Origin: Aurelia coerulea
Taxonomy: Eukaryota; Cnidaria; Scyphozoa; Semaeostomeae; Ulmaridae
NCBI GenBank assembly: GCA_039566865.1
Contig: CM076959.1
Location: 2,835,501 to 2,899,500, forward strand
Direction of reading: 5' to 3'
DNA: 64,000 bases
Shown here: piece after piece, positions 55,884-64,000 of the stretch
Layout of the letters: each line of letters starts with the position of its first letter
How positions within the stretch are numbered: position 1 is the stretch's first letter
Notes under the pieces: generated by a model
What the model was told of the DNA's origin: nothing
The model's database searches: none
Seen by the model: the letters and a program-made list of their open reading frames with translations, nothing else
Position numbers and translations under genes: made by a program

Positions 55884-57669
55884 TCAGTTCTCAACAGACA
55901 TGTATGTAACCCAGTGGAACATTGGACTCTGATGATCTTCTGTCATGTGGTGAACATTTTGCTTGTAATCTATGTTGTCAAACATTACTTTTCTTCCCAT
56001 ATCAACGACCAGCGCAACTTTATCGTCAGTGTTCCTGTGGGTATCTTTCAGTCTCTCTCCTTCATCAAAAAGTTTCTCAGCCACCAAAGATTCTTGCACC
56101 TTTCCAAATTCATCCAGTTTCTTGTGAATGCAAGGATGTGACACTATGACTTTAACAGCGCGCAACCTTGCCATTACAGCCTGAAATATAAAAGTAATCA
56201 TGAGTTCCCAACAGAAAAAATACAGTACATCTTACAAATTTACCTAAGAATCAATGGTGCCAACAGTCCCCGTTGAATGGGATGGGTGGAATGGAAGGTT
56301 TATTCTCTGTTTATATGTTTTTAAAACTTCAATTGATGTATGAAACCAAAATTTTCAAAACTGATGTAGGGCAATACGCACAATTCAAACAAATTAAATG
56401 TTAATGAACAGATTCTGCACAGCGTATGTTTCTTTTATCCTCAGGAACAGACATATGATAAAAATAATTTTTATGGAAGTTGAGCCAGTGCCACACATTT
56501 CTCACAATTATCATATTTTGAGAACTCAGAGTTTCTCAAGAGTTTCTCATGAGTTTCTTGAATGGTCCATAACAATGTTTCTTATATGTATGATTTAATG
56601 AAAAGGATGAGCTGGCCATCAACGAGTATCTGTTATCAAGTGCAAAATTTCCTGGTATGCGTATACCAAATAAAATATATTTATTTCAAATTTGACTTAC
56701 AGTGAGTTTTCAGTGTTGCAACATTATAGATATAACAAGCTGCATCGCTGCCATGTGTGCTGAGCGGTTCTTGGCACAGATAGCTGAAGCCATGCAAACT
56801 GGTGGTATCCAACTCAAATCAATGGTATTTTTCTTTTCCTTTTTTACGGAGGCTATCTTCAAAACACCAAACAGTAAAGGTGATCGCTCTTGTAGCTCAT
56901 TGCTGATATCCTGGAATGAAAAATTCTGAAGGGCATTCTTTTTCGCATTTCACAGCAAACTTGGCTTCTTTTTGGAGCAAATGGCATCCATCTCCTTGTG
57001 AACCGTTCTGAGAAATCGGGAAATTATATGTGGCCGCAAGTCAGCACAATGCCATGCAGCAGTGGCAATCTGACGGAAGGTTCCCCTGACAAGCATTTTT
57101 CCAAGTGATTGCAAGGATTTTGGTAGCTTTTTCTCTCTGACTCCACTTTCATATTCAACATGCACAGAAACTTGTTGGGAAGCGTCATCTTCATTTTCTT
57201 CGTCCTTTGATGGGATCTTACTCAAAACTGTCGTTGCATTCGTTTGGGTAGCAACATGGACCTTTTTACCAATGCTGCTGAGCCCTTCTGGCGAGAACAA
57301 CTGGATTTTCCGAGGTGGCTGATCTGGAATTTCGTCACTTTTTGGCCTACTATTTGTTCCGATAAGCATTCCTTCTCTGGAAGAAGCTCGCAAATGCTGG
57401 TCTCTGAGTTCTGAGCTTAGTTGACTGATTTTCGCCTGAAGGCCTATCCATTTCTTAAGAAGGCTTAAACAATGTGTGCTTATGAACCGGGAGGTATTTT
57501 TCACGATAAACGGTAAGTCGCGAAGGGCTTCGGAAGCGTTAAATTTTCCTCTCCCATCCACAAGATTTCTATCGTTAGGCTTCTCCAAGCGTTTGAAACA
57601 AAAGATGCATGTCCACTCTGGATTTAAAACCGCAACTGATTTAACTTCGCAATCACACTCTTTTTCCAT
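55884..57669 (-). pseudogene. DUF6589-like cnidarian-type gene, 5' part, broken
   Basis: Exon 1 runs from ATG 57669 to about 56954: a Cys-rich start (KECDCEVK, WTCIFCFKRL), then HCLSLLKKWIGLQAKISQLS and, near its end, LPKSLQSLGKMLVRGTFRQI and DAICSKKKPSLL. Exon 2 (56902-56701) joins in phase after GATATCAG: LNELQERSPLLFGVLKIASV, then WIPPVCMASAICAKNRSAHM. It contains an in-frame TGA at 56712-56710. Exon 3 (56180-55884, after ATTTCAG) reads RAVKVIVSHPCIHKKLDEFG and ends NVHHMTEDHQSPMFHWVTYM before another TGA. The layout matches what I remember of large uncharacterised cnidarian proteins that continue into a DUF6589 domain. That part is missing or shattered here. The function of the family is unknown; its high copy number hints at mobility. 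Confidence 0.55.
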
Positions 57670-57872
57670 CAAAGAACAACTGATAGTGAATTAACTACAC
57701 AAACTAAGACACAACATTAAAAAAGATTGTCCTTCCTTCGCTGCTGTTCCGATCGCACTGCCATTAGCATTAGGCCTATTTTCGACGTTAGTTATTATGT
57801 GAATAATTAGCTGCATACATTAATTTTTCTTGAGATTCTCAAGAAAATATGTGGACAAGCTTTTGGGCTTGG

Positions 57873-58855
57873 TTACACAGACCACTTTCCTTTCCGTTCA
57901 AAGGGGTCTGGAACACAGGCTACCGACGATGACATGGGCTGTCCATGCCACGTTAAAAATACCTTAGCGGCTTCTGCTGGCCTCGCTGATGCAACCTGTG
58001 GCCTGATCTTTGATATAAAAATGTTGAGGTGCCGGAACGTGTCAAGCATCAAGCACAGATTAGCTGGTCCGGTTGCCACCAACGTCTTGTGATCCAGCAA
58101 CAACAATGAAAACAGTGGCAAAATTGAGCCCCCTGATCAACAAAACTGGTTCGGCTGGTGCATCATGCTTGGGCATGGTGGTCAATAAACACGTAACATT
58201 GGCAGTGGAGCTACGGTAGGGCTGATGGCCTCTCAAAGCGGGAAACGCTGAGTTCGGATTTGAGTCATAACAATTTATCTCGAAATCCATGGCGAAATCT
58301 GCGAAATACACTTTCAAATCCTTGGAACAAATACGTGCATCAGTTTTACGTAAATGATTTTGGCCAAACAGAAGTGGCCAAGTCAACTTTGGAACAACGA
58401 GCATTGTGAATGTGGCGGATTTTCCCATTTCCCAAACGATAGGCACTTGCATAACGCCAACTGCCCGGAGGGAAGAATTTGGCCCAGCTACTGAAACAGG
58501 GATAGGCTGCTCTAATTTAGTAAACTGAAGCGCAGGGTTGAATTTAGCTACGGTTTCCGCGTGATTTTGGCTAACAAGCGAAATGGAGCAGCAGGTATCC
58601 AAGGGCAAAGGTAGGGAAACACCAGCTGAGGTGATTTTGGTCAACAAAATTTTTTTTCCCAGCAAGATCGAAGGCCGAAAAGGTAGCATTTTGAAGGAGG
58701 AATGTTATAGCCGGCCTGCTGTAAAGTGGATCTTGCGTCGTAGCCACGTTGGATGGAGCCTGGGGCAACTGGGGTGGCTGGAGCAGTTGTCGTTTGACTT
58801 TGTTCTCAATGCTCATTGTTAAGTCCTTCTTTAACATAACTTTTCTGGAAACCAA
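57873..58855 (-). pseudogene. Retropepsin-type protease fragment of a retroelement
   Basis: Three overlapping minus-strand frames shift into one another. The middle one has the segment LPLDTCCSISLVSQ. It fits the active-site loop of retroviral-type aspartic proteases, which is normally D-S/T-G; here Cys replaces Gly. It is followed by a strand pattern ending WPLLFGQNHLRK, as in LTR-retroelement pol proteins. Frame changes occur near 58650 and 58115. No reverse transcriptase, integrase or LTRs were found next to it, so it is an isolated, decayed fragment. The exact element class (Ty3/Gypsy-like or other) cannot be decided. Confidence 0.6.
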
Positions 58856-59047
58856 CTTGAATCTTTGCCAAAGTTACAAAAACTATGTGCTCAAACGATA
58901 TTTTTTGTTAGCAGAAGGACTCATTGCAAACTCCTTTTTATTGATCTTGCCTGGCTTCCCATCTACCAACGGATTGAGTACAACTCTTGCATAATTATGT
59001 TCAAAATTGAATCAAATATAGACCCTCCTTATTTAACCAATTTGTTT

Positions 59048-60142
59048 TTTTTGTTTTTTTTAATTCATTTAAAAATTACAATATAAGTTTACAAGCTACA
59101 CTACTTTACAAAATTACTATACAACTATACAATACTACTGGAACGATACCCCGAGGAGCAAAAGGCTATGACTACCCCGAAGCCATTTTGACATAGATAT
59201 TAAAACTAAAGATTAAAACTAAAGTCTAAAACTAAAGCTAAAGTCTGTCTCAAATTACATGCCACGGGAAATGTCTGCGATCGAAACAAAATGTAAGTGT
59301 TTGGATAGGTAATTAGACATCGTCGCAGATATTTCGTGGCATCTAATTTGAGACAGACGTTCAACATACAGCGAAAAAAAGAACAAAATAGAAGCAAAGA
59401 AAAGAAGAACACATTTACTTAAATGAGACATGGTGGTTGTGATTGTGTGGCTTATGACGGAGTATGAAGTTTTCTAATCAAATCGACCGGATTTGTGGAT
59501 AAATTTTAAAGTTAGTAGGAGTATATTTTTATTGAGTTCGTTGGGAAAATTTTTATCACCATACAATAAAATTTGCAATATAACGTTATTTTGGAGATTA
59601 GTATATCCAAATGGTCGTAATAAAGCAAAAACTCCAGCGAGAAGATCTCTGCGTGGTACTGCAAAGGATGGGCAAAGCAACAAAAAGTGTTCTGTATCCT
59701 CGATACCATCGTTCGTAGGGCACATTGGATTTACGGTATCCCTAAAATTGTGGTTGACTTTGTGAAGGTTTAATTTGCTGAGACCAACCCTGAGTTGGGT
59801 GAGATAGGATAGACCTGTTGGGTCATGAATGCCAAAGATAGATCTAATTATTGATAAAAGTTTCTTCTTAAAAACAGAAACAGACGGTGCAAGTCTAATC
59901 TCAGAATCAAGTTCGTTCCATTCAGATAAGCAATGAGGATAGAAACTAGACTTAATTTTTTCTGTTCTGGCCTTTATTCGCCCAATAACATCCTGGTTGC
60001 GAAGAGAGTAATGTAACTGTTGAAGTGGTGGGATTGGATCCCTAGTATAGACTGGAGTTAGATTATTAAGGATCTTGTAGAACAAAGTAAGGCGTCTGCT
60101 CCACCTTCGGCAGCTTAGCGATTCCCAGCCAAGTTCTGTGTA
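59048..60142 (-). mobile_element. 5'-truncated LINE inserted in the CR1/L2-type LINE
   Basis: CAATTTGTTT stands at 59038-59047 and 60143-60152, a 10-bp target duplication. An A-rich tail (T-rich on the plus strand, 59048-59061) marks the 3' end. The minus-strand frame 60142-59474 is open for about 223 codons: ELGWESLSCRRWSRRLTLFY, then FYPHCLSEWNELDSEIRLAP and CPTNDGIEDTEHFLLLCPSF. This is the C-terminal region of a jockey/I-like pol protein with a C-x-C...H...C zinc knuckle (MCPTNDGIEDTEHFLLLCPS). The frame is intact, so the insertion is fairly recent. Confidence 0.85.
59243..59359. repeat. Short foldback hairpin in the LINE 3' UTR
   Basis: GTCTGTCTCAAATTACATGC and its near-exact inverse GCATCTAATTTGAGACAGAC enclose a loop of about 40 bases. 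Arms are about 38 bases. Confidence 0.75.
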
Positions 60143-60538
60143 CAATTTGTTTCAACGTTCATCTGATCTGCACAGCCACAACACACAATCTTCTTCTAAT
60201 AAATCATTCGCATGCCCTGGGGGGGGGGCAAGGGAAGCTTTATACAAAATCATTCGCTTTTTATGGAACCAAGTTGTGGAACTCTTAGCCAAGACATCTG
60301 AAGGACACAAAATCATTGGAGCAATTCAAAGCAAAGTTCAAGACTCATTTTATGGACAAATTTATTTCTCAGTCTGATCTGAAATATGGTTTTACAGTTT
60401 GATTTTAATGATTGTAATGTTTTAACATCTTATGTAATTGAACTTTGTAACTTATTCCTTTTAACTTTTTATTTTAATTTGTGAACCAGGCTTTAAACAA
60501 GCTGTTAACCTAGACCTGTCATTCACTATAAAGAAATT

Positions 60539-60575
60539 GTACATACATACATACATACATACATACATACATACA
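60539..60575 (+). repeat. (ACAT)n microsatellite
   Basis: About nine units at the 3' end of the plus-strand LINE. Confidence 0.95.
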
Positions 60576-61149
60576 AATCAATGGTAGTTTAGCGGGACTT
60601 CGTTGTGAGGACACTTTACCGGGACGGACTCTAAATAGCTTCTCTTTGGTGAATTCATAGAATATTTGGCCTAGTGATACCTTACATTCAAGGAATAACT
60701 TGATGCCAGTTATATTTTCCTTTTTATGAGCAAACATTTCCCGTCCCGCAAAGTTGCCAAATGTCAAGCTTTACGAAAATGTCCCGGTAAGACTGCAAAA
60801 CTAAATATTCATCGGTAAACTGTGTAAAGTTACTAATTGTTCACAAAAACATTTCTTTCTTCCTGAAATCAAACTGTGACACTCTAGAAAATACTGTATG
60901 TTCTAGAAAGGTTTTATTATGATTTTGCAAAATGTCCCGCTATGTCAGGTGTGTATCCTTGCAGGTACCTCCAAGTGACCAAAAACGAATATGTGTAAAT
61001 TTTTGGGCGAGTTCGATTCCTGTCTGGTGGTGCGGTATTCTTACATTCTCGCGTGGAATGAAGATAATTATCTGAATCAATGCCATTTAGCCCTTCACTG
61101 TCCAAGAGATAGCATATGTGTGAAAGTTACCTTACAAGTATGCGTATTT
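60576..61149. other. Spacer
   Basis: GCGGGAC- and GTCCCGC-type phrases recur in both orientations (60599, 60620, 60737, 60780, 60933), which may be a worn foldback, but ends are not clear. GAGTTCGATTCC at 61010 resembles a tRNA B box without an A box partner. Confidence 0.35.
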
Positions 61150-61515
61150 TCATAAGAAACTGCCCACGAGAAACTCAGCTCTCAGATCGCCAAAGGATTA
61201 AGAGACTCCAGTTCTGGGAGAAGATAAGTTAAGAAACTACTTACTTTGATAAAGGAAATCCTTGATATAATTTTACTTTCACTTGTTTCCTGTATCATGT
61301 TACTGGTAAGGTACTTGAGTAATGTGTAAACATTGGAAAGACTTAAAAACAATTTTTTTGAAATGTTCACGAGGGCACAAGTGTGGCACAAGTAGTGAAC
61401 ATGAAGATTTTTATGGAACCTCTAAGAAATTCGTAAGAAACTCTGAGTACTCAAAATCTGATGATTTTAAGAAAGTTTCAGAACTGGCGCAAATTCTTAG
61501 TTTCTTATAAAAAAA
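61150..61515 (+). repeat. AAGAAACT-type interspersed element, full-length example
   Basis: Same order as 45052-45420: CATAAGAAACTGCCCACGAG, CAGATCGCCAAAGGATTAAG, CCTGTATCATGTTACTGGTA, GTTCACGAGGGCACAAGTGT and TTCTTAGTTTCTTATAAAAA. Confidence 0.7.
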
Positions 61516-62265
61516 ATACTTGTAGCTATCCTAATACTCAACTGTTATGCGTGAAACTCCATAGGTGACCTTTTCATCAAATTTTTAGTAATATCGGTTC
61601 TTTTCTCGGATAGACGCATTTTAATATTCCTTGAAACAGCTGTAGGTTCTTGATTATTTGTATAAGACATTTGCTATACATCTCATATACTTTCTAATTA
61701 CAATACAACATAACACAACACAACACAACAGGGACGACACCATAACATGGGGAACATAAAACAATGACATGAGCAATGTTGAACTACATACCAATAGATA
61801 CTACCAGCTAAATGGATACTGAGGGTTGTGTAGTGATGCATCAAAATAATGCAGCAAGCGCAACACTTTTATGTTATATAGTGGATCTAATTTGAAAAAG
61901 AAAATTTACAAAGAGAAAGAACTTGGTGCGACAAAAGGAACATCAAGGGGCTTGGTGATTGCATGTCATGTAACTAAAGTTTCCACAAAACTTAATCAAA
62001 GCGACCGGTTTTTTTTGACGAAATGTAGAGTCAATAGACCTTTGCAGTTCTGAAAATGAAAATGAATCTGAATCGAACGATGTTTTGATACATTTTGTAA
62101 AATTTTCGAATGTTCCCAACAGTGATAGAAGCGCGAACGCCACCCAATCGAACCTCTCCTACGAACATTTACAAAAACTTGTCTCTCAATCCAGGTTCTT
62201 TTGTAGAATAGCTTAAAGGTCTATTGGAGTTTATTTCAGCTCAAGTCGTTTGAAAGGTGTTCATC
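61516..62265. other. Spacer
   Basis: Contains a short (CACAA)n-like run near 61705-61730 and no convincing gene. Confidence 0.4.
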
Positions 62266-62269
62266 ATCA

Positions 62270-62405
62270 CGGGATAAAGGATGCGTTACAGCAAACTTGA
62301 ACAAATTCTAGCAAAAGTCAACAGTTCAAGCGAGACGATCTTGTCGTTGAGCCTCAAAAGAAGGGCACAGAAGCAAAAGGTGCTCCGTATCCTCAATGCC
62401 ACATA
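62270..62405 (-). pseudogene. Short LINE fragment, same family as 59048-60142
   Basis: The minus strand reads GIEDTEHLLLLCPSFEAQR, the same zinc-knuckle end as GIEDTEHFLLLCPSFAVPR in the larger copy. Only about 130 bases are recognisable. Confidence 0.6.
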
Positions 62406-62439
62406 CGGTATATATATTTACAATTAGAGAGTTAAAGAG

Positions 62440-63112
62440 ATAGTTAAATTCCGTTTACAAGAATTAAAAAACTGGCTTTTGAATTGCAACTATCACAACT
62501 CCTTAATTAATAAAGCATTCCACAAAGCAAAATTACAAGGTCCTGCACCGAATAAAACAAGAGATGTTATACCACTTGTTACGGCATTTTACCCAAGTTT
62601 AAATCATAGCCATGTTATCAAGACCATTTCAAACCTTTTTAAAGGCATTCAAGACAACGAACGCGAAATTTACATCCATCCCCTTTGTGAGACAAGGACC
62701 TGGAATTAAATTATGCAATAAAGCACAATCCAAATTATGCCGTTTATATCTACAACCAGTGAAGAATTTCAAAACTACAAATGGAACAATATGGGACATC
62801 AAATCAGAAATTACCTCCAATAGCAAAAACATCATATATTTTCTCTCGTGTAATTTATGTGATGGTCAAATGAACTACATCAGCCAGACAACGAATTTAC
62901 GTCAAAGAATGAACAATCACATATCTGAGTCAAGAAGCGGAGTTTCTTCTTGCAATTTTCAAAAACATGTACATAACTGCGGAAAATCTATTAAAAGCCT
63001 TAAAGAACCTTTCTTCAAAATTTACGCATTTATGAAACTTAAGGACAATAAATCACGCTTAGAATACGAAAGCAAACTTTTTAACAGAGGACACGCTATA
63101 TTGAACCAATAA
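62440..63112 (+). pseudogene. Penelope-like element 3' end with GIY-YIG endonuclease
   Basis: The first frame (to about 62680) reads DVIPLVTAFYPSLNHSHVIK and SNLFKGIQDNER, the linker typical of Penelope-like proteins. After a one-base frame change near 62675 the second reads NIIYFLSCNLCDGQMNYISQ, TTNLRQRMNNHI and FQKHVHNCGKSI to TAA 63110-63112. The paired motifs (IIYFLSC and YISQTTNLRQR, usually YIGQT) and the Cys-Cys-His-Cys spacing are those of the GIY-YIG nuclease of these retroelements. The reverse transcriptase part is missing upstream. AAT microsatellites and a ribozyme-like core follow directly. Confidence 0.8.
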
Positions 63113-63119
63113 TATGAAT

Positions 63120-63180
<61 letters not shown>
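63120..63180 (+). repeat. (AAT)n microsatellite
   Basis: About 20 units directly after the Penelope-like frame. Confidence 0.95.
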
Positions 63181-63183
<3 letters not shown>

Positions 63184-63213
63184 TTAACCGGCTGTCCGGA
63201 GTTGTAAAGTAAA

Positions 63214-63245
63214 CTGATGAAGATTTTAATCGAAACGTTTTTGAC
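63214..63245 (+). ncRNA. Hammerhead-ribozyme-like core in the Penelope-like tail
   Basis: CTGATGA at 63214-63220, then a short stem candidate (GATT, TT, AATC), then CGAAAC at 63231-63236. CTGATGA, stem, GAAA is the conserved hammerhead core, and Penelope-like elements are known to carry hammerheads in their terminal repeats. Stem II is weak with a tight loop, and I could not confirm stem III or the cleavage triplet. It may be degenerate. Confidence 0.45.
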
Positions 63246-63311
63246 AAATAACAGTGTGTTTTTTCATATATTTTATTTTCTGTTGTTTTTTGATGGTGCT
63301 TTTAGTTCAAT

Positions 63312-63315
<4 letters not shown>

Positions 63316-63404
<89 letters not shown>
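63316..63404 (+). repeat. Second (AAT)n microsatellite
   Basis: About 29 units. Two AAT arrays flank the 135-base segment with the ribozyme-like core, as if the element tail were repeated. Confidence 0.95.
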
Positions 63405-64000
63405 GCACCGTGGATAACGCAAATTGTCAAAAACTTTCTAAGAAACAAGATTCGTGCTTAGAAAAGCTTCGTGAGGAATGGTCAACCGGACGACAAGCCT
63501 GAGGGGATACAAAATAAGATATCTGAAGGTTCAAGAATGATTGAGGATGCATAACGGACAAATTTTCTTAAGGTTCGGTCATAACGGAAATGTTTTTTCG
63601 GAAATGGATATGCAGCTAGCTGAGGGCTAAAAAAATCAGTAAGGCAGCCAATTAAAGGCTAAACATATAGAAGAAGAGGCGATGTGACTAAAGTGGACAT
63701 TTATTGTACATTAACAGAGCCATTATTTATTGAACTTTAGATATTGCTAATTAATGAAAGACTGGTGGTTTTATATTACGCTAACGCAGGAGTGGCCATC
63801 CTTGTGGCAACGCAATTTTCCATTGCAACAGTTATAATTAATGTGTGTAGATCGACACTTGCACGCATTCATTTTTAAACACAGCTTATAAGAAACTCAG
63901 CCTCAGATAGCAGAAAAATTAACAAACTCAGTATTGGGAAATATAGCTTGAAAAACTAGTTGTTTCGTTGTAGGAAATCCTTAACATATTCTGTATCTGA
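63405..64000. other. Spacer with start of an AAGAAACT-type element
   Basis: From about 63885, CTTATAAGAAACTCAGCCTC and ATTAACAAACTCAGTATTGG start another copy that runs off the window. I see nothing firm before it. Confidence 0.45.

Larger units (their letters stand above)
58868..60537 (+). pseudogene. CR1/L2-type LINE 3' end, split by another LINE
   Basis: The plus strand reads FIDLAWLPIYQRIEYNSCII and DPPYLTNLF up to 59047. It then continues at 60153 with QRSSDLHSHNTQSSSNKSFA, and later TSEGHKIIGAIQSKVQDSFY, to the 3' UTR. These are the conserved phrases at the end of CR1/L2-like pol proteins (LHWLPIxxRI...PPYLxDL). The element ends at a (ACAT)n run, as such LINEs often do. The 5' end is truncated near 58868 or earlier, and there are frame slips near 60200-60240 around a G-run. 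Confidence 0.75.

Noticed and set aside
60990..61040. tRNA-like B box GAGTTCGATTCC
   Set aside because: No A box at the right distance and no cloverleaf. A similar GGTTCGATTCT at 7467 also fails.
63059..63502. Poly-Leu and poly-Asn frames
   Set aside because: Translations of the AAT microsatellites.

Overview
The window is animal nuclear DNA. Genes are split by GT-AG introns, the sequence is AT-rich, and it is full of nested DNA transposons, foldback elements, LINE and Penelope-type retroelements, minisatellites and microsatellites. The gene families I recognise (proteins with a tesmin/TSO1-type CXC end, PIF/Harbinger transposases, a DUF6589-like family, Penelope GIY-YIG ends) are, from general knowledge, heavily expanded in cnidarians such as corals and anemones. 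A cnidarian or similar marine invertebrate is my best guess, not a proof. I see no rRNA, convincing tRNA, CRISPR array or prokaryotic operon.

Layout. 0-9 kb: a 77-bp minisatellite, tandem duplications, a piggyBac-type MITE with TTAA flanks inside a larger inverted repeat, and the last exon of a Pro/Ala/His-rich protein. 9.77-18.44 kb: an 8.67-kb terminal-inverted-repeat (TIR) element with apparent TTA target duplications. It carries one eight-exon gene for a protein of about 1,600 residues: zinc-binding N-terminus, XPG/PIN-like nuclease signature, C-terminal CXC domain. This copy is broken by two frame lesions and one nonsense codon.

19.86-41.84 kb: one dead PIF/Harbinger transposon hit three times. 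A foldback MITE (itself hit twice) lies in its 5' part. A 16.27-kb foldback-type element with inverted 78-bp arrays near its ends and a perfect 10-bp target duplication splits its transposase. A 1.76-kb foldback built of 41-bp repeats splits it again. The 16-kb element carries a decayed multi-exon gene and many smaller MITEs.

42.55-53.05 kb: a third and unrelated array-armed inverted-repeat structure. It holds a Merlin/IS1595-type DDE transposase fragment on the minus strand and, on the plus strand, an intact two-exon gene that appears to fuse an RFX-like winged-helix domain to a protein kinase. That gene is the best intact host-type gene in the window and may be transposon cargo.

53-64 kb: a mariner-type MITE, a broken DUF6589-like gene, a retropepsin fragment of a retroelement, a LINE inserted into a second LINE of opposite orientation (10-bp target duplication, reading frame continuous across the empty site), and the 3' end of a Penelope-like element with a GIY-YIG endonuclease, AAT microsatellites and a hammerhead-ribozyme-like core.

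The strongest candidates for something undescribed are the 8.67-kb nuclease/CXC element, the 16.27-kb foldback element, and the 10.5-kb inverted-repeat structure around the kinase gene. All coordinates were read by eye and could be off by a few bases at repeat edges.
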